This document shows, in pieces, positions 37,301-47,923 of a stretch of DNA of 64,000 bases (the first letter of the stretch is position 1; each line of letters opens with the position of its first letter). A program made the translations under genes and the position numbers. The stretch comes from Oryzias latipes (lineage: Eukaryota; Chordata; Actinopteri; Beloniformes; Adrianichthyidae): assembly GCF_002234675.1 (NCBI RefSeq), contig NC_019880.2:17903521-17967520 (forward strand). Reading direction: 5' to 3'. Below the pieces are notes generated by a model, which saw only the letters and a program-made list of their open reading frames with translations, did no database searches and was not told the DNA's origin.

Positions 37301-40300
37301 NNNNNNNNNNNNNNNNNNNNNNNNNNNNNNNNNNNNNNNNNNNNNNNNNNNNNNNNNNNNNNNNNNNNNNNNNNNNNNNNNNNNNNNNNNNNNNNNNNNN
37401 NNNNNNNNNNNNNNNNNNNNNNNNNNNNNNNNNNNNNNNNNNNNNNNNNNNNNNNNNNNNNNNNNNNNNNNNNNNNNNNNNNNNNNNNNNNNNNNNNNNN
37501 NNNNNNNNNNNNNNNNNNNNNNNNNNNNNNNNNNNNNNNNNNNNNNNNNNNNNNNNNNNNNNNNNNNNNNNNNNNNNNNNNNNNNNNNNNNNNNNNNNNN
37601 NNNNNNNNNNNNNNNNNNNNNNNNNNNNNNNNNNNNNNNNNNNNNNNNNNNNNNNNNNNNNNNNNNNNNNNNNNNNNNNNNNNNNNNNNNNNNNNNNNNN
37701 NNNNNNNNNNNNNNNNNNNNNNNNNNNNNNNNNNNNNNNNNNNNNNNNNNNNNNNNNNNNNNNNNNNNNNNNNNNNNNNNNNNNNNNNNNNNNNNNNNNN
37801 NNTTGCATTAGAATTTGCACACAAGACTTAGCCACCTTATCAAATTAGTGACAATGCCAGCCATGTCAATTTTCCCTGTTCCCCATGTCTGCACGTTTCC
37901 ACGTTTAATGATAACAGCGCACTATGTTGTTGAGTCCCCGTACCTGGTGTATTGATGACGGCGGCGGATGTTTTGAGGTAGTCCAGCAGTATCTGTGCGA
38001 TTTCTGCCTGTCTATCACGAGTCATGTCAGTGTAAACACTGGCTAGGCCGCTTACCCTGCAAAGATGGAAAGGAAACTTTATACTCGGCTTCTTATGCCA
38101 AGTGCGCTCTAATGTAAGAGTGGCCGTTGTCAAATGGCAACTTACACCACACGGTAGCTGATGCAATTGATGCTTGAAGTTGTAATCCTGAGCATTTCTG
38201 GGGTGAAGCTTGTGAGGATAAAAGTCAGCTTGACATTGAACCAAACATAAAAGTCGTCTGTGCTAAAGTGCGCCAGTTGCTGACTGATGATGATAAAGGT
38301 CCTGTTCATGATGCGATCTCTCACAGCAGGTTGGAATACTGGGATCTGTCAAATTAGGAAACAGGAGAATTCACACATGCTGCACTGATGAAGAGGCCAA
38401 CGTGCCCAGGTTAGTTTGTACACTTCTGGTTACATGTCTGACACCATCCTACCTTGAAAGTTTAAAAAGCAAAGGCTTACCTTTCCAGTAAGCGTTAGAT
38501 TTGTCAGGAACTGGTCCACATTTTGCAGGGCGTTGCCAGTGTCAAGCCGCTCAAAGACTTGATCAATCGTGTCTGTGTCGTTTGAGCTGCCTAACCTTAG
38601 GACTAGTGTTGCCACCTGAGAAGGAGTCAGCTCGGACAAGTATTGGAGCTGTGGGGGGGGGGAGAGTAAGTTACCAGTCAACGAGAAGCAATGGCCAAAG
38701 ACTTGGCTAGAATATGGCAGTTTCTGAAAGTTGAAGCAGACAGCTAAGACAAAACACTCACGCTGGAGAAATTTGGATTGATTGCCAGCAATTCTTTTAG
38801 CTCTGCAAATTCAGAGAAAGCGCCCACATTTGCCTGGAGCCAGTTGTCACCACTGCCCACAGAGGAGATGCAGCCGGGATCTGCAAAACATGAGGTAGGC
38901 GAAGCTATTGGCTTTGTGTTGACACCAGCTGATAGCAAAGCAATGGCATAGTGTGTCTGAATATCTTCTTTTACCAGATGAATCTTTCCTCGACAAGAAT
39001 GGTATGATGAAATGAGTGAAGACTGCTCGCTGACTGCCACTGTCCATGACGGCCTTTTGGGTGCCAAAAGCCTTGATGCTACAACGCAAAAGAAGCTTTT
39101 CATTGTCCAAACATGCCGGGGCATTTGTTGAATTTTTGCAAGGAAGAGCAATAGATGACGTGCAAACCCATGGACTTACACAATCTGGTACGTTACGCAG
39201 CTGAAGTTGTTGGAGCTCAGGCAGGTGAGGAAGTTTGTTGTGGGAGAGGCCAAGAAGAGGCGCAGCCTATTCTGGAACCAGCTGGCGATGGAATCCTGAC
39301 TCAGTAGTTCTGCCTGACTGAACTTGTTGACTTTCACCTCTCCCAAAGCTTCCAGAGCATTTGACAAGGTTGGGCTGCTCTTTTTGATGGTGGGGTTCTG
39401 ACAATCGATTCAAGAACTTACTGGTTAGAGCGAACTTGCAAATCCCATTGGAAAGAAATACAAAATACTTTACACAATTTGCTCTATTGGATTTACCATG
39501 GTGGACAACGTGTCCAGAGCTTGGTCCAGATCAGAAATTCTTTGGAAGAAAAGCTTCCAGACTTCTACAGGGTATGTCTGTTGTCTTTCCAGAGAGCACT
39601 CCAAAAGTGTGGCTACATTTCTTGGTGTGAGAGCTTCAGCCTTGGAGTGGGAAAACGAGAAATACATATGCAAATCATTTATTTTGTCTTTGCCATATTA
39701 AAACATCGACTCAGGACAACCAGTCAGAAACGGGTCTAGTGCCTTTTGTAGTTGGTTGCCTTTGTAGAATAGTCTTACCGATGAACAGGCATGTTCAGTG
39801 ATGGTGAAATTGCATAAGGCTGCAGATGAATTGCCAATGTCCACTGTTTGGTCAAGAGGGAGTCTAAGAGAAGCAAAAAGAAACCAATTGCTGTCTTGCA
39901 CATGCGGCGTAAGGCAAACCTGCCAGCTGTGCGTAGGGTGAAAGACAAAACTACCTACCCGTAGGTCCCAGCACAGATGAGGTTCTCTGTGAACAGACAA
40001 TAGTTGTGCATCACACACGCGTGCTTGACAGTGTCAACTTTTCAAGCATGTCTAAATGAGTAACCTTTGGCGGACTTACCGTCAACAGGGCTCTCCTTGC
40101 ACTGGGCAAAACATTAAACAACATATGTTAGTGTAATCTAGCATGCTCAAATGTGCAACACCTTCATATACCCAACATTGGACAATTGACATGCCACAGC
40201 TTTATCTTTGAATAGCTTGAATCTTGAGTACATTTTAAGTCACATGTCTATTAGGCACCTACCTTAAAGGAATCTGGCAGTGAGCAAGCTGTTACAGAGA

Positions 40301-43300
40301 GGAAAAACACATTTTGTCATAGGAATCAATGTCTTGCTATGACAGTAGCAGGACTTTCTACAAAAGACTTTATCTTGCAAGTATTTCTGACACGTACCTG
40401 TGAATGTCTTCTGGAGTGACTCTATGCTCGATCTCACGCTCATTGAAAGATCAAGTGGCAGGTATCTCAAACTTTGCTGAAGACCAGAGAGTCTGAATGA
40501 AGAATAAAAGAGGAAAAAGTGCATTAGAGGGGTTTTGTTGCATGCATTCCTTCCTGTGATCAAGGCCAAAAATATTTTGCTCTTGGAAAATTGACTCTTA
40601 CATAGCTTCATAGGATGCACAGCTGATGTTACTGGGGATCACCCACAAGCTGACTGGATTGAGGCTTGCTATTACAGGAACCAAGTAGTTTTGGAACCAA
40701 AGCTTAAAGCTTCCAGGCTGAAAGTTGGCAAATTTAGGTGCAAGAGCTGTCAAAGTCACGTTCAAGATGGTGTCTCGTACAGCCGAGTTTTTAATGAAGG
40801 TGATGTTCATCTGAAAACCAAGGAATTCAAAGATGTGGTTAAAGAGGACATGTCATCGTTCCGAAATCGCGTGAAATTACAAGCAAAGCTTGGAAAGCAA
40901 CACTGCATGGCAAGGTTAGACATGTCACATAAACATCTCAATTTTCTTTTTTAAGTTTTGTACATCAAGTCCATTTTTTCCTTTAAGTATACCTTTTTCC
41001 ATTTTTGGTCATTATAGTTAATTAACCTTTATTTGTTTACTGGTCTTTCTTGCTTGCTGCCTCTCAATATCTGGATTTTATGTTTTTAAACAGTAAGAAT
41101 CTACAGACATATAGCTAAGGTATTAATTATTAAGCAATAGTGCAGAACTTTTAAAAAAGTTAATGGCCCAGAACAAAGGATGTGTAACCTTGACGTAACA
41201 TATTTACCATATTTGTGATTTGTGTCAAAGCCAGAAAGAACTGAATGAGCCGTCCATCATCGCCAGAATCTGTCAAATTTGTTAAAATGTTCTTTACTAT
41301 GGTCACATCTTTTGAAGTATCACTTCCTGAATCCAGTATTATCTCAGCTTCTTGTTTTGGTGAGAAACCACTCAGTATTGTTACCTGTTGATTTAAACAA
41401 ACATTTGCATTACTCTCTCCATCTAAATATTCACAAAAATTCCTGCTAGCTTCATATTCGTTCTTATCATACTTACAGCTGAAAAATTCTTATTTATCAT
41501 CTTTAGTTCTTTAAGTGTTGCAAATACAGAAAACTGTCCAAAGTTTTTTCTTAGCCAGTTTGTGCTTCCATTTTCCTTTTCCGTGCATCCCGGATCTGAT
41601 AAACAGAAAATGTGTTAAGTTTACTGAACAAAACAGCATTTTTTTTTTTTTTTAGAAAATGCTATAATTCTATACTATTTTCAACTTGCTTTTCTGGGTT
41701 ATATTTTTAATTTAAAACTTCAATCACTAATAAACTTTGTATAACTTTTTATTCACAATAGGTGTCAATGTTTCCTTAGAGATGAAACAAGAACTGTTTT
41801 ATTCTCCTTCTTCACCTGCAACATCCTTTCTTAATAGGTACTCTTTGATGAAGTATTTGTAGATCAGTTCCCTTTCCACAGTTTGAGATGTCTTTAATTC
41901 TTCATTCATCGACATTACCCTTGAAAAAAGAAGCAATTTATTGTTTACAGTCAATAGTTTAGATAATGAACAAAGCAAATGCATTTTTCAGGAGGCTACA
42001 GATGTCATCAACATTACTAATATGTGAATATGGCCTAAATAGCAATGAACTAAGTATTTGGGTTGTTTTAATGAGAAACTTTCTAAATATATTTTGCAAA
42101 CATGTCTTACAGGTAGACTGCAGTTGCCTCTTCTAAGTTTTTTGGTTTGTCTATTTAAAATTTAAAGAAACTGGAAATATTGGAATTGTTGAAATGTATT
42201 TGTTAAACTAGCACTATAGCGTCTTACTTACAACCCTAACAGCATGGCAAAGCAAGACTGGTTGCATGCAGCTGTGGAAGTTCCCATTCTACAGCATTTG
42301 TAGCAAGTCAGCTGACTTTGTTGTTTTAACCCTTGTGCTATCCTAGGCTCTTTACCATTGGGAGTGGGGTCATGTAGACCCACTAGACAGTGCGCTGAAC
42401 CTTTTTTCTTCAATGATTTGTGATCTTCACTGGTGTCCATGGATTACATGAAATCGTTCCACCTTTATTCACCTTTGTCATGGTAGGGAGAACATGCCAG
42501 TGTAAGAGTGAGGTCATCTTAGATAGCACAAGGATTAATAAAAAAATCTGGCCCAAATTGATGGTGTGGTTTAAGTCAGAACTGCAAGCTAACTCCAAAT
42601 CATCTCCACCCTCCACAATGGTTTCTTACTGGCCGCCAGGTATACTGCATTGTCAGGAGATGGTTTAAATGCATAGAGAAAATTTTAAATTTATATTTAT
42701 ATCTTCTGGACTCAAATAATCGCTCAGTGGGTGTGACTTTTGTTCTGTAGAGCAGTGGTTCCCAAACCCTGGGCTCCAAACTGGTACCGGTCTGTGGGTT
42801 ATTGAGTACCAGGCCGGCGACAGAAAAAAAAAAACATATACTAACTTAGCTTATTTCTGTTTTGTTTATTTTCTGATATAAAAGGAGGTTTTTTAATTTG
42901 GAAGAGAACTGCATTCTGTTCACCAAATCCATCTGTACTAACGGGCCATGTAACTTTAAGCAGCTGCTTGACCAGAGTTTATAGCTCAACGCTTAAAAGC
43001 TAATAAAAACCAAACAATAATATGTATTTGTAAAGTTTCTTTGGGGAGAAAAGAGCCAGTGAGGAAACCAAAGATGAGCATTCAACTTAAAAGAAAAATA
43101 AAGCTGCTATTTATGTCAAAACCAGGCGTCTTTTTCAACGCTTGTAATTTTTTTTCACGTTTGTAATTGTTTTTAGAAAAAAACTGTTTTATGAAGGTTG
43201 TGTCATTTTATTTTGTTTTATTTATCCTTCACACCCTAAAGGTCAGACGCAACAGAGTTATTAAATCAAACTTTAATTAAATTGTACTATTCCTATAAAA

Positions 43301-45662
43301 CAAAGTTCTTCACAATAAAACAAAACAAAATAAATAATGTAAAAACAAGCATGAAAATTAAAATAGAGCCCCCTCCCCAGAAACCTACACACAATGCCCC
43401 ACCCCTTTCAAACCTCCCACCCCCTAGCTGAAATAGGCTGAATACGAAAGCAAAATATTGGTTGTTTAATTTTTGAAACCTCCCTCTCTGTGAATAGCTT
43501 GGGGCTCATCCTAAATATCACAAGCGGCCGTTTTGCAGAGGTCCTCTGCAGAGAAGGCAAACATTGACTGCTGCATTTTAGAGCAGAAGTAAGCCCATAC
43601 ATTCAGTTGCTGCCAATCACCCAACTGACTGGAAGCACTTATAAGAAGATCCAAACTATGGAGTTTAAAAAAGAAATTCATGGCTGCAACCCACATACTC
43701 AGCTGTTCTCTAATCTCACAAAAACATGTTACATTTGTTGATATAAAAATAAATCCTACCAAATACAAATGAATTTACAGTTTTAGCTAATTTTATATTT
43801 TGAATCATATTTGGTCATAGAATTTACAAAGAAGTTTTTATGTTTCTAGAACATTTACAAATCTTCTGCACCCACTCCTACCTTCCTTTATTTTAAACTT
43901 TACTGAAGCTTGAGACTGCTTTTGAAGGAAAAAAATAGTATCTATATTTTTGTATGATTCCAGTTTTATAACTCATTAAGCATTCAATTGGAGTCTATAT
44001 TTTCTACCAGGATAATATAAACTACAGTTTATAAGGCAGACACAAATTTTGTGATATGAAAACAAAAGGTATTTGGTAAACAAGTGTTAAGGTTCATGCT
44101 AGAGTTGATTGAATACATGTGTTCAGACAACATGAAGTAAAATAATTTACTTACAGTTCTTGAAAAGAAGTGCAACTGAAGTTCAGATTGCTCAACTGAG
44201 TGAGGAAGACTTGGTTGACATACGGCAGAAGAGGAGCCATCCTAAGTTGGAACCACTGTCTGATAAATGTGATGTCACTGTAATTACCCAAAGTCAGGCT
44301 TCCCAGAACGTTGAATATTTCCAGAACATTTGAGCGAGATTCATTGGTGCTCTGTTAAGAAACAACATTTTACGGGTTGAACAATGTAAAATCTGGACGT
44401 TTTGGCTAGATTATAGCATTTGAAAAGTTCCTACAAGGCATTTTCAGAATTTGTGAATAGTATGAATGAATTTATCACTAAATCAACAAAATGAGACGGT
44501 TAGACGGTTGACCAAAATTGTACTTTGTTGAAATTTGTTTAATTAAGGAAAAACAGTTTCAATTCCTTTATCTAAATACCACCTGGGGGAGGGCTCATTA
44601 CTTTACCGTACTTAATTTCTAAAAATGTGTTTTAACTATACATAGAACGGTTTTCAACAAATGAAAAAATGAAAAGTCTTGTTTCTTAGAAGAAATTTCA
44701 ATTACAATACTGGAAGTACTGTTTGCAATTATGTATAATAAAACTACCATATCAAAGAAGACGTTTATGGTGGATTTTAAAATCTGTCTGATGTTTAGTT
44801 CCGTCTCCTGAGGAAGTTCTTCATTCTGGCTTCCATTTTTGCCCAGTTTACAGGACAGCTCCCCCAACAGCATGTCCACGGCTACAGATATCTGCACAGA
44901 AGATGGACAACAGCAATGTTAGTATTTCTGATGGCTCACATAATCTGCACAGTGCTACCACCTTTTATTCTTTGGATAATACATTTTTTAAATATTTAGT
45001 AACAAATGCAAGTTTCAAATATTTACTCTTCGACTGGCATCTTGCAGTTTCTCTGTCTGGCAACTTTCTTGGGATCCATTGCTTGAAGCTGAAGTATTGC
45101 TTTAAGAATAATAAAAAAAAGATTAATATCTATTTAATAAACAGAAAAATAAATAAATGATGCATAGTCGTTATGATGATAATAGCAGAAAGAATTTCCC
45201 ATTAAAAAAAACAGACTGACCTGTTCTTCGATATTTGCAAACTTAAAACTATAATTGAAGCATTAAAGAAGAAAAAGGGTTGATAAGTCTTATTTTCCAT
45301 TGTCATAGTATAAACTGAATTATCATCAAGTAAATTAACGATGTTCTACATTTTTTCATAATTACTGTATTTACCCTCTGTCGTGTTAGACTGTAAAATA
45401 AATGAACAATACAAACAATTAAATGTGGTTAAAAAAATGTGTTAAAGGTATAAAATAAAGACTTAAACTTACAGTTGTAAAGGCTACTGATGACACACAT
45501 ACTAAAAGGGAAGAAACAAAAAAGCATGTCAAAATAAAAATAGAAATGACATTAAAGAAACATGACATACTTCTCCCCCCCAAAATGCTACATTTTATGA
45601 AACTTACCGAATGCACCTGCTAAGAATAGCAGGACATTTGCTGATGTCCTGGGCCAACTCAT
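15474..45662 (-). CDS. Giant mesothelin-family, GPI-anchored repeat protein
   Basis: Start ATG at 45,662 opens a signal peptide (MSWPRTSANVLLFLAGAF, exon 45,662-45,608). The stop is at 15,474 after a hydrophobic tail typical of GPI-anchored proteins. The C-terminal part matches the mesothelin core, with the stretches YLGGAPLADIKGLS, TQNISM, LTVNDVR and SDLDTLGLGL in the same order as in mammalian mesothelin. Mesothelin, stereocilin and otoancorin are thought to fold as ARM-like superhelices, which suits this long chain of repeated helical, Asn-rich (N-glycosylation-rich) segments. Parts in protein order: N-terminal half unit (45,662 to about 41,810), unit D, the gapped unit C, units B and A, half unit E (28,66x-27,150), decayed units (24,114-19,000), mesothelin core. 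I estimate about 4,000 residues if unit C is completed; the true size depends on the gap. It probably acts at the cell surface or in the extracellular matrix. Its specific function is unknown to me. Confidence 0.85.
18002..18386 (-). mobile_element. Palindromic MITE, copy 3, split by a hAT element
   Basis: Same family as copies 1, 2 and 4, in the opposite orientation to copies 1 and 2. The right flank is TTAA (18,387-18,390); the left flank is GTAA, one change from TTAA. It is interrupted by a 172-bp hAT element at 18,061-18,232. It lies in an intron of the mesothelin-like gene. Confidence 0.75.
18061..18232 (+). mobile_element. Short hAT MITE nested in MITE copy 3
   Basis: Termini CAGAGGTGGGCA and TGCCCACCCCTG are imperfect inverted repeats. 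The perfect 8-bp duplication CACTAGAC lies at 18,053-18,060 and 18,233-18,240. The target is the reverse complement of the one used by the hAT at 6,055, because the host MITE is inverted. No ORF is present. Confidence 0.85.
18990..24114 (-). CDS. Mesothelin-like gene, decayed repeat region
   Basis: Exons recognised by open frames between splice sites: 24,114-23,899, 23,742-23,66x, 23,540-23,415, 23,320-23,190, 23,095-22,905, 22,82x-22,733, 22,553-22,423, 22,315-22,19x, 22,06x-21,935, 21,713-21,500, 21,357-21,186, 21,048-20,902, 20,751-20,702, about 20,590, 20,330-20,249, 20,14x-20,018, 19,763-19,574, 19,37x-19,282 and 19,133-19,013. They keep the family's alternation of helix-forming and Asn/Ser-rich segments but no longer match units A and B closely. 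Exact limits of several short exons are uncertain. Confidence 0.6.
24165..24255 (+). mobile_element. LINE 3'-end fragment (first copy)
   Basis: A short segment (GGAACAGCTAAGATACTGC onward) matching the 3' end of the LINE at 25,984-26,395, in direct orientation. It looks like a strongly 5'-truncated insertion. With the second copy it brackets the repeat cluster in this intron. Confidence 0.6.
24296..24600 (+). mobile_element. Probable tRNA-derived SINE
   Basis: The head contains an A-box-like TAGCTAGTTGGTAAGG and a B-box-like GGTTCAATTCC at tRNA-like spacing, the layout of a tRNA-derived SINE promoter. The body is not recognised and the 3' end is unclear. The family was not identified. Confidence 0.45.
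24605..25260 (+). repeat. Fish interspersed repeat of LINE-tail type
   Basis: It starts with the motif CTTATTTGTATTGCACAATT, common in fish retroposon tails, and continues as a sequence I recognise as a widespread teleost interspersed repeat. It carries no intact ORF. The family assignment is uncertain. Confidence 0.4.
25269..25348. repeat. (AT)n microsatellite
   Basis: An almost uninterrupted TA dinucleotide tract, with a few ATG interruptions at its left end. Such a tract is often variable in length. Confidence 0.9.
25500..25978 (+). mobile_element. hAT element fragment, right end
   Basis: The right terminus reads GATCGACTTAATGAGCACCCCTG, a hAT-type end, followed by CTATAGGA, which fits the nnnTAnnn target pattern. 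The matching left terminus was not found, so the element is truncated. It seems to have inserted into the LINE whose 3' part continues from about 25,984. The left limit given is approximate. Confidence 0.5.
25979..26395 (+). mobile_element. LINE 3' fragment with restriction-like endonuclease end (R2/R4-type)
   Basis: The frame at 26,009-26,299 encodes the C-terminal end of a non-LTR retrotransposon ORF. It contains PDIVVVDKEQKKAIMVDVAV, which resembles a PD-(D/E)XK endonuclease motif, and ends with EEWLQQIPG. The 5' part is missing. The R2/R4/HERO-like placement rests on this motif alone. Confidence 0.55.
27150..28665 (-). CDS. Mesothelin-like gene, older half unit E
   Basis: Exons: about 28,65x-28,548 (ACRLGIQSDAQ), 28,427-28,25x (VTVVDFLSPAQKA), 28,170-27,967 (TLSTITPRGRD, ending NITCNSYQQM), 27,87x-27,770 (the exon containing VLPQLSVSQSQEV), 27,68x-27,568 (SCVQSGMDDSLWLEVNFG) and 27,304-27,150 (VDVANLLTVGQL). 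The order follows the first half of units A and B, with strong divergence. The following intron (24,115-27,149) has been enlarged by a cluster of transposons. Confidence 0.7.
28770..32480 (-). CDS. Mesothelin-like gene, tandem unit A
   Basis: One of the near-identical 3.72-kb cassettes. Exons in reading order: about 32,33x-32,221 (ACRQGIQ...LSQ), about 32,09x-31,915 (EAIVSVLSPQE), about 31,66x-31,452 (NMTFIKNAAVRD), about 31,36x-31,26x (LTGLQQSLTFLPLD), microexons near 31,14x (26 nt), 31,00x (22 nt) and 30,87x (28 nt), about 30,76x-30,671, 30,52x-30,385, 30,30x-30,085, 29,99x-29,884, 29,79x-29,669, 29,580-29,411, 29,188-28,987 and 28,89x-28,775. A unit encodes about 620 residues with several conserved cysteines and many Asn-X-Ser/Thr sites. 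The lower end differs from B (VPKDRSQGL against VPEDTLQGL), so the homogenised tract starts near 28,930. Confidence 0.8.
32480..36200 (-). CDS. Mesothelin-like gene, tandem unit B
   Basis: The same exon set as unit A, shifted by 3,717-3,722 bp. By eye I saw about a dozen differences from A across the unit, nearly all intronic. The microexons are clear here: 34,867-34,842 (26 nt, CSVPDSFT), 34,727-34,706 (22 nt, CTKTYVD) and a 28-nt exon near 34,60x-34,57x (ENLICAAIN). They join in frame with the flanking exons. The 22-nt exon's donor reads GTAAT where A has GTAAG (34,701-34,705), which removes the +5 G and could weaken splicing. Confidence 0.8.
36200..36802 (-). CDS. Mesothelin-like gene, start of tandem unit C, cut by the gap
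   Basis: This continues the tandem series with the same offset (3,717 bp from B). Only the last two exons of the unit are present: the one starting VPVFQPVVRD (36,625-36,424) and the one containing AMVYSS (about 36,330-36,214). The second carries a 1-base deletion (GCCATGCACTC where A and B have GCCATGCCACTC, about 36,316-36,320) that shifts its frame. This may be a real mutation or an error beside the gap. Confidence 0.65.
36803..37802. other. Assembly gap (1,000 N)
   Basis: Exactly 1,000 undetermined bases, a typical placeholder length. The left edge corresponds to about 33,085 in unit B. The right edge (GCATTAGAATTTGCACACA) corresponds to about 36,065 in unit B. Completing a single unit therefore needs about 2.98 kb, not 1 kb, and whole extra units could also be missing. 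Confidence 0.95.
37840..41600 (-). CDS. Mesothelin-like gene, divergent repeat unit D
   Basis: The same exon order as units A and B, clearly diverged. Recognisable exons: about 41,597-41,478 (DPGC...NFS), 41,386-41,210 (VTILSGFSPKQ), 40,810-40,600 (NITFIKNSAVRD), 40,494-40,395 (LSGLQQSLRYLPLD), microexons near 40,27x, 40,09x and 39,97x, 39,865-39,780, 39,650-39,498, 39,39x-39,176, 39,08x-38,97x, 38,880-38,762, 38,650-38,480, 38,324-38,142 and about 38,06x-37,945. The exon reading frames stay open. The unit therefore duplicated earlier than A, B and C and has probably been under coding constraint, which is an inference because I did not compute substitution rates. Confidence 0.75.
41810..45662 (-). 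CDS. Mesothelin-like gene, N-terminal exons (signal peptide, microexons, half unit)
   Basis: Exons in reading order: 45,662-45,608 (signal peptide), 45,501-45,473 (29 nt), 45,390-45,375 (16 nt), 45,248-45,221 (28 nt), 45,088-45,027, about 44,890-44,751, about 44,351-44,157 and about 41,933-41,815. The phases join without stops. The 44.2-kb exon ends in the motif NLNFSC, equivalent to NFSCPTYQVV in the tandem units. The order of three tiny exons followed by larger ones mirrors the middle of each tandem unit, so the protein seems to begin halfway through a repeat unit. The large intron 41,940-44,156 holds a MITE and the end of a hAT element. Confidence 0.7.
42330..42534 (-). mobile_element. 205-bp palindromic MITE, copy 4
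   Basis: Intact copy with TTAA on both sides (42,326-42,329 and 42,535-42,538), the best evidence for the TTAA target. It has the same length as copy 1 and an empty hAT site (CCCACTAGACAGTG). It lies in an intron of the mesothelin-like gene. Confidence 0.8.
42753..42840 (+). mobile_element. hAT element, left end only
   Basis: The sequence begins CAGTGGTTCCCAAACC and continues with CTGGTACCGGTCTGTGGG, a well-known hAT (Charlie-type) terminus, preceded by CTGTAGAG, which fits nnnTAnnn. No matching right end was found downstream, so the element is truncated or very decayed. Confidence 0.55.
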
Positions 45663-46087
45663 TGTGACAAGGTTGATTTTTGTTCACCTCACTAACTCTC
45701 CGAATTTTCCGTCGGCATTGTACAATGAGAAAAAGTGAAAACTAGAACAAAAATTCACAGCTGTGTTTTAGGTACTGGTTATTACGAGACCTCATGATGT
45801 GCCATCTGCTTTACAAATTATTATTTCATTTTTTATTTACACACAAACAGCAGAATATGACAAATTATACTTTGGTTACAAAGGATATATTATAATGCTT
45901 TTAGTCAGCTTGTAAGAAAAAACAAATTTTTCGCTTACAACAAATTTTTTTATTCATTTTTGAAGTCATGAAAAAGCTTAATGTGAAATTATTGTTTTGC
46001 AGTGGAACTTGCAGTTAATATCAAAAAGTGTATTACAGCCTCTAAAAAAGTTAAGGTACTGAAATCTTTAAAGGAGGTTTGGCTCAC

Positions 46088-46145
46088 CTGTGCAGCTGCT
46101 TTGCTCGAAGAGACTAAATGAATACGTTCCTAAGCAATAGCAGTC
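46088..46145 (-). other. Mesothelin-like gene 5' UTR exon and promoter area
   Basis: A consensus donor on the minus strand (GTGAGCC, 46,081-46,087) follows an exon ending in GCAGCTGCACAG, about 430 bp upstream of the initiation codon exon. No ATG lies in frame, so this would be an untranslated first exon. Its 5' limit is a guess and no TATA box was seen. Confidence 0.4.
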
Positions 46146-47923
46146 CAAGACTGGGTGGAGTGAGAACATTAACCCATACAACTCTCCTGAAGCCAAAGGA
46201 AAACCACAAACATGATGCTGAGCATGTTATGCAAGATTCCATCTGCGTTACATTTTGAAACTTGTCACTTTTGATTTAATGCATGTTTAATATAGTATGA
46301 TGTATATTCTCAGGCAAAAATACAAACATTTAGGTAACAGAGACTTTCATGCTGCTGGTCCAGAGCTCTGAAATACCTGTTGACATTTTGCACACTCCTA
46401 GATGTTATGTATTTTGAATCAAAATAGAAGTGTTACTTTTTTTGCCCAACCCTGGTCCTCAAGATCTTCCACCGTGCCCGGGTTCTTGCACTACTGGCAC
46501 TTCCTGTAGCCGATTTCCTGGATCAGGTGTGATCAGTCAATCAAAATGAGGAGACACCTGAATAAGCTAATCAGCAGAAAGCAGTGCAAAGTCAACTGCA
46601 AACAACGCAGTTATATCTAGAACCAAAATTGAACCTTGAGTACACTACTTGGAAATGTAAACTCCATTTTTGAAATTAATGTTTGCATTTGACTCATCCT
46701 TTGAGGGAGCCTTGAGCTGCAGGCACAGCCGCGGTCAGGAACCATTTGGTGGTTTAACCCCCCAATCCAACCCATTAATGCTGAGCGTCAAGCAGGGAGG
46801 CATTGGGTCCTTTGGGCCTTGATTTGAACACGCGACCTTCCAGTCACAGGGTGGATACTTTAGCACAAGGCCACTGAACTGGTCATTTGTTGACTGAGTC
46901 TTAAAAACAGTAAATATTAAAAGGTTTGATGTGATGAAATACATTTTTTTTGTAAATATCTTTTGATTGTTTTTAAACACATGAACAAAGTTAGAAGCAT
47001 TGAAACAGTATATATTGATGAAATTAATTTTAAATGATGTAAATGATGGATGTTATTTAAACAAAAATGCTGAAAAAAGGAAGTATTAAAAAAACAGAGA
47101 GGAATTATTTGTTTGAGAGTTTCTCGTAAAATTAACATAACCCTCTTTTTAGTAAAAATATATGATTGTGTAGAGGCATACTGTACTTCATCAACTTTAC
47201 AAAAATAGACAGAACCTTTGGAGTAAAAGGGATTTCTCTGACAACAGAAGAAAATTTCAAAAATAAGAGCTGATGGCTAAAAATAAAGGCGGCTTTAACC
47301 TATACAATTGGACCAGATATCAGAAACATAACTGCAGACTTGCTGAATATTAAATTAAATTAAACACTGAGCTCACATCGTTTGTAAGGGATTGTTTATG
47401 ACTTTTATGACCATTGCTTTTATGTGTTACCTCATGCATATTTTGCCGGCATACTTCAAATACATTTTTACTTCAGCTTCTCCGTGCTTGAGGCCAGCTT
47501 TGCTTTAACTGATCTTAAAAACATCCCTAACCGGCTCTTTTGGATTTTAATTAGGTTACATAACAAAGTAAGTCAAGGTGTTACTATCTTTGTAGTCAAG
47601 ACCAACTGAACTCTGTGCTTTTTGTAACCTCTAAATTATAATGCTTTATTGTTTTCTGTATTTTCTAATGATTAACCTCCATATTGAGCCAAAATGTGCA
47701 TGCATACGCTCCAAAGCCATAGCTGCGGGATTTAAATTTATTGATACAAACAATTGTTTCATAAGGATACCTCGATGGATCCAAGGGCAGACATTTGCTA
47801 ACTTATTTTAACCAACATTCCAAAGTCATACATACAGCGGGGAAAACAAGTATTGAACACGTCAATATTTCTCTCAAAAAACATATTTCTAATCGAGTTA
47901 TTGACATGAAATTTTCACCAGAT

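Noticed and set aside
36709..37848. Long open frames of about 340-370 codons across the N stretch
   Set aside because: They consist of undetermined bases and have no coding content.
46735..46980. ORF of 81 codons on the minus strand near a tRNA-like or SINE-like stretch
   Set aside because: The sequence resembles a dispersed fish repeat, but no A/B box pair or tRNA fold could be supported, so it was not called a gene or SINE.
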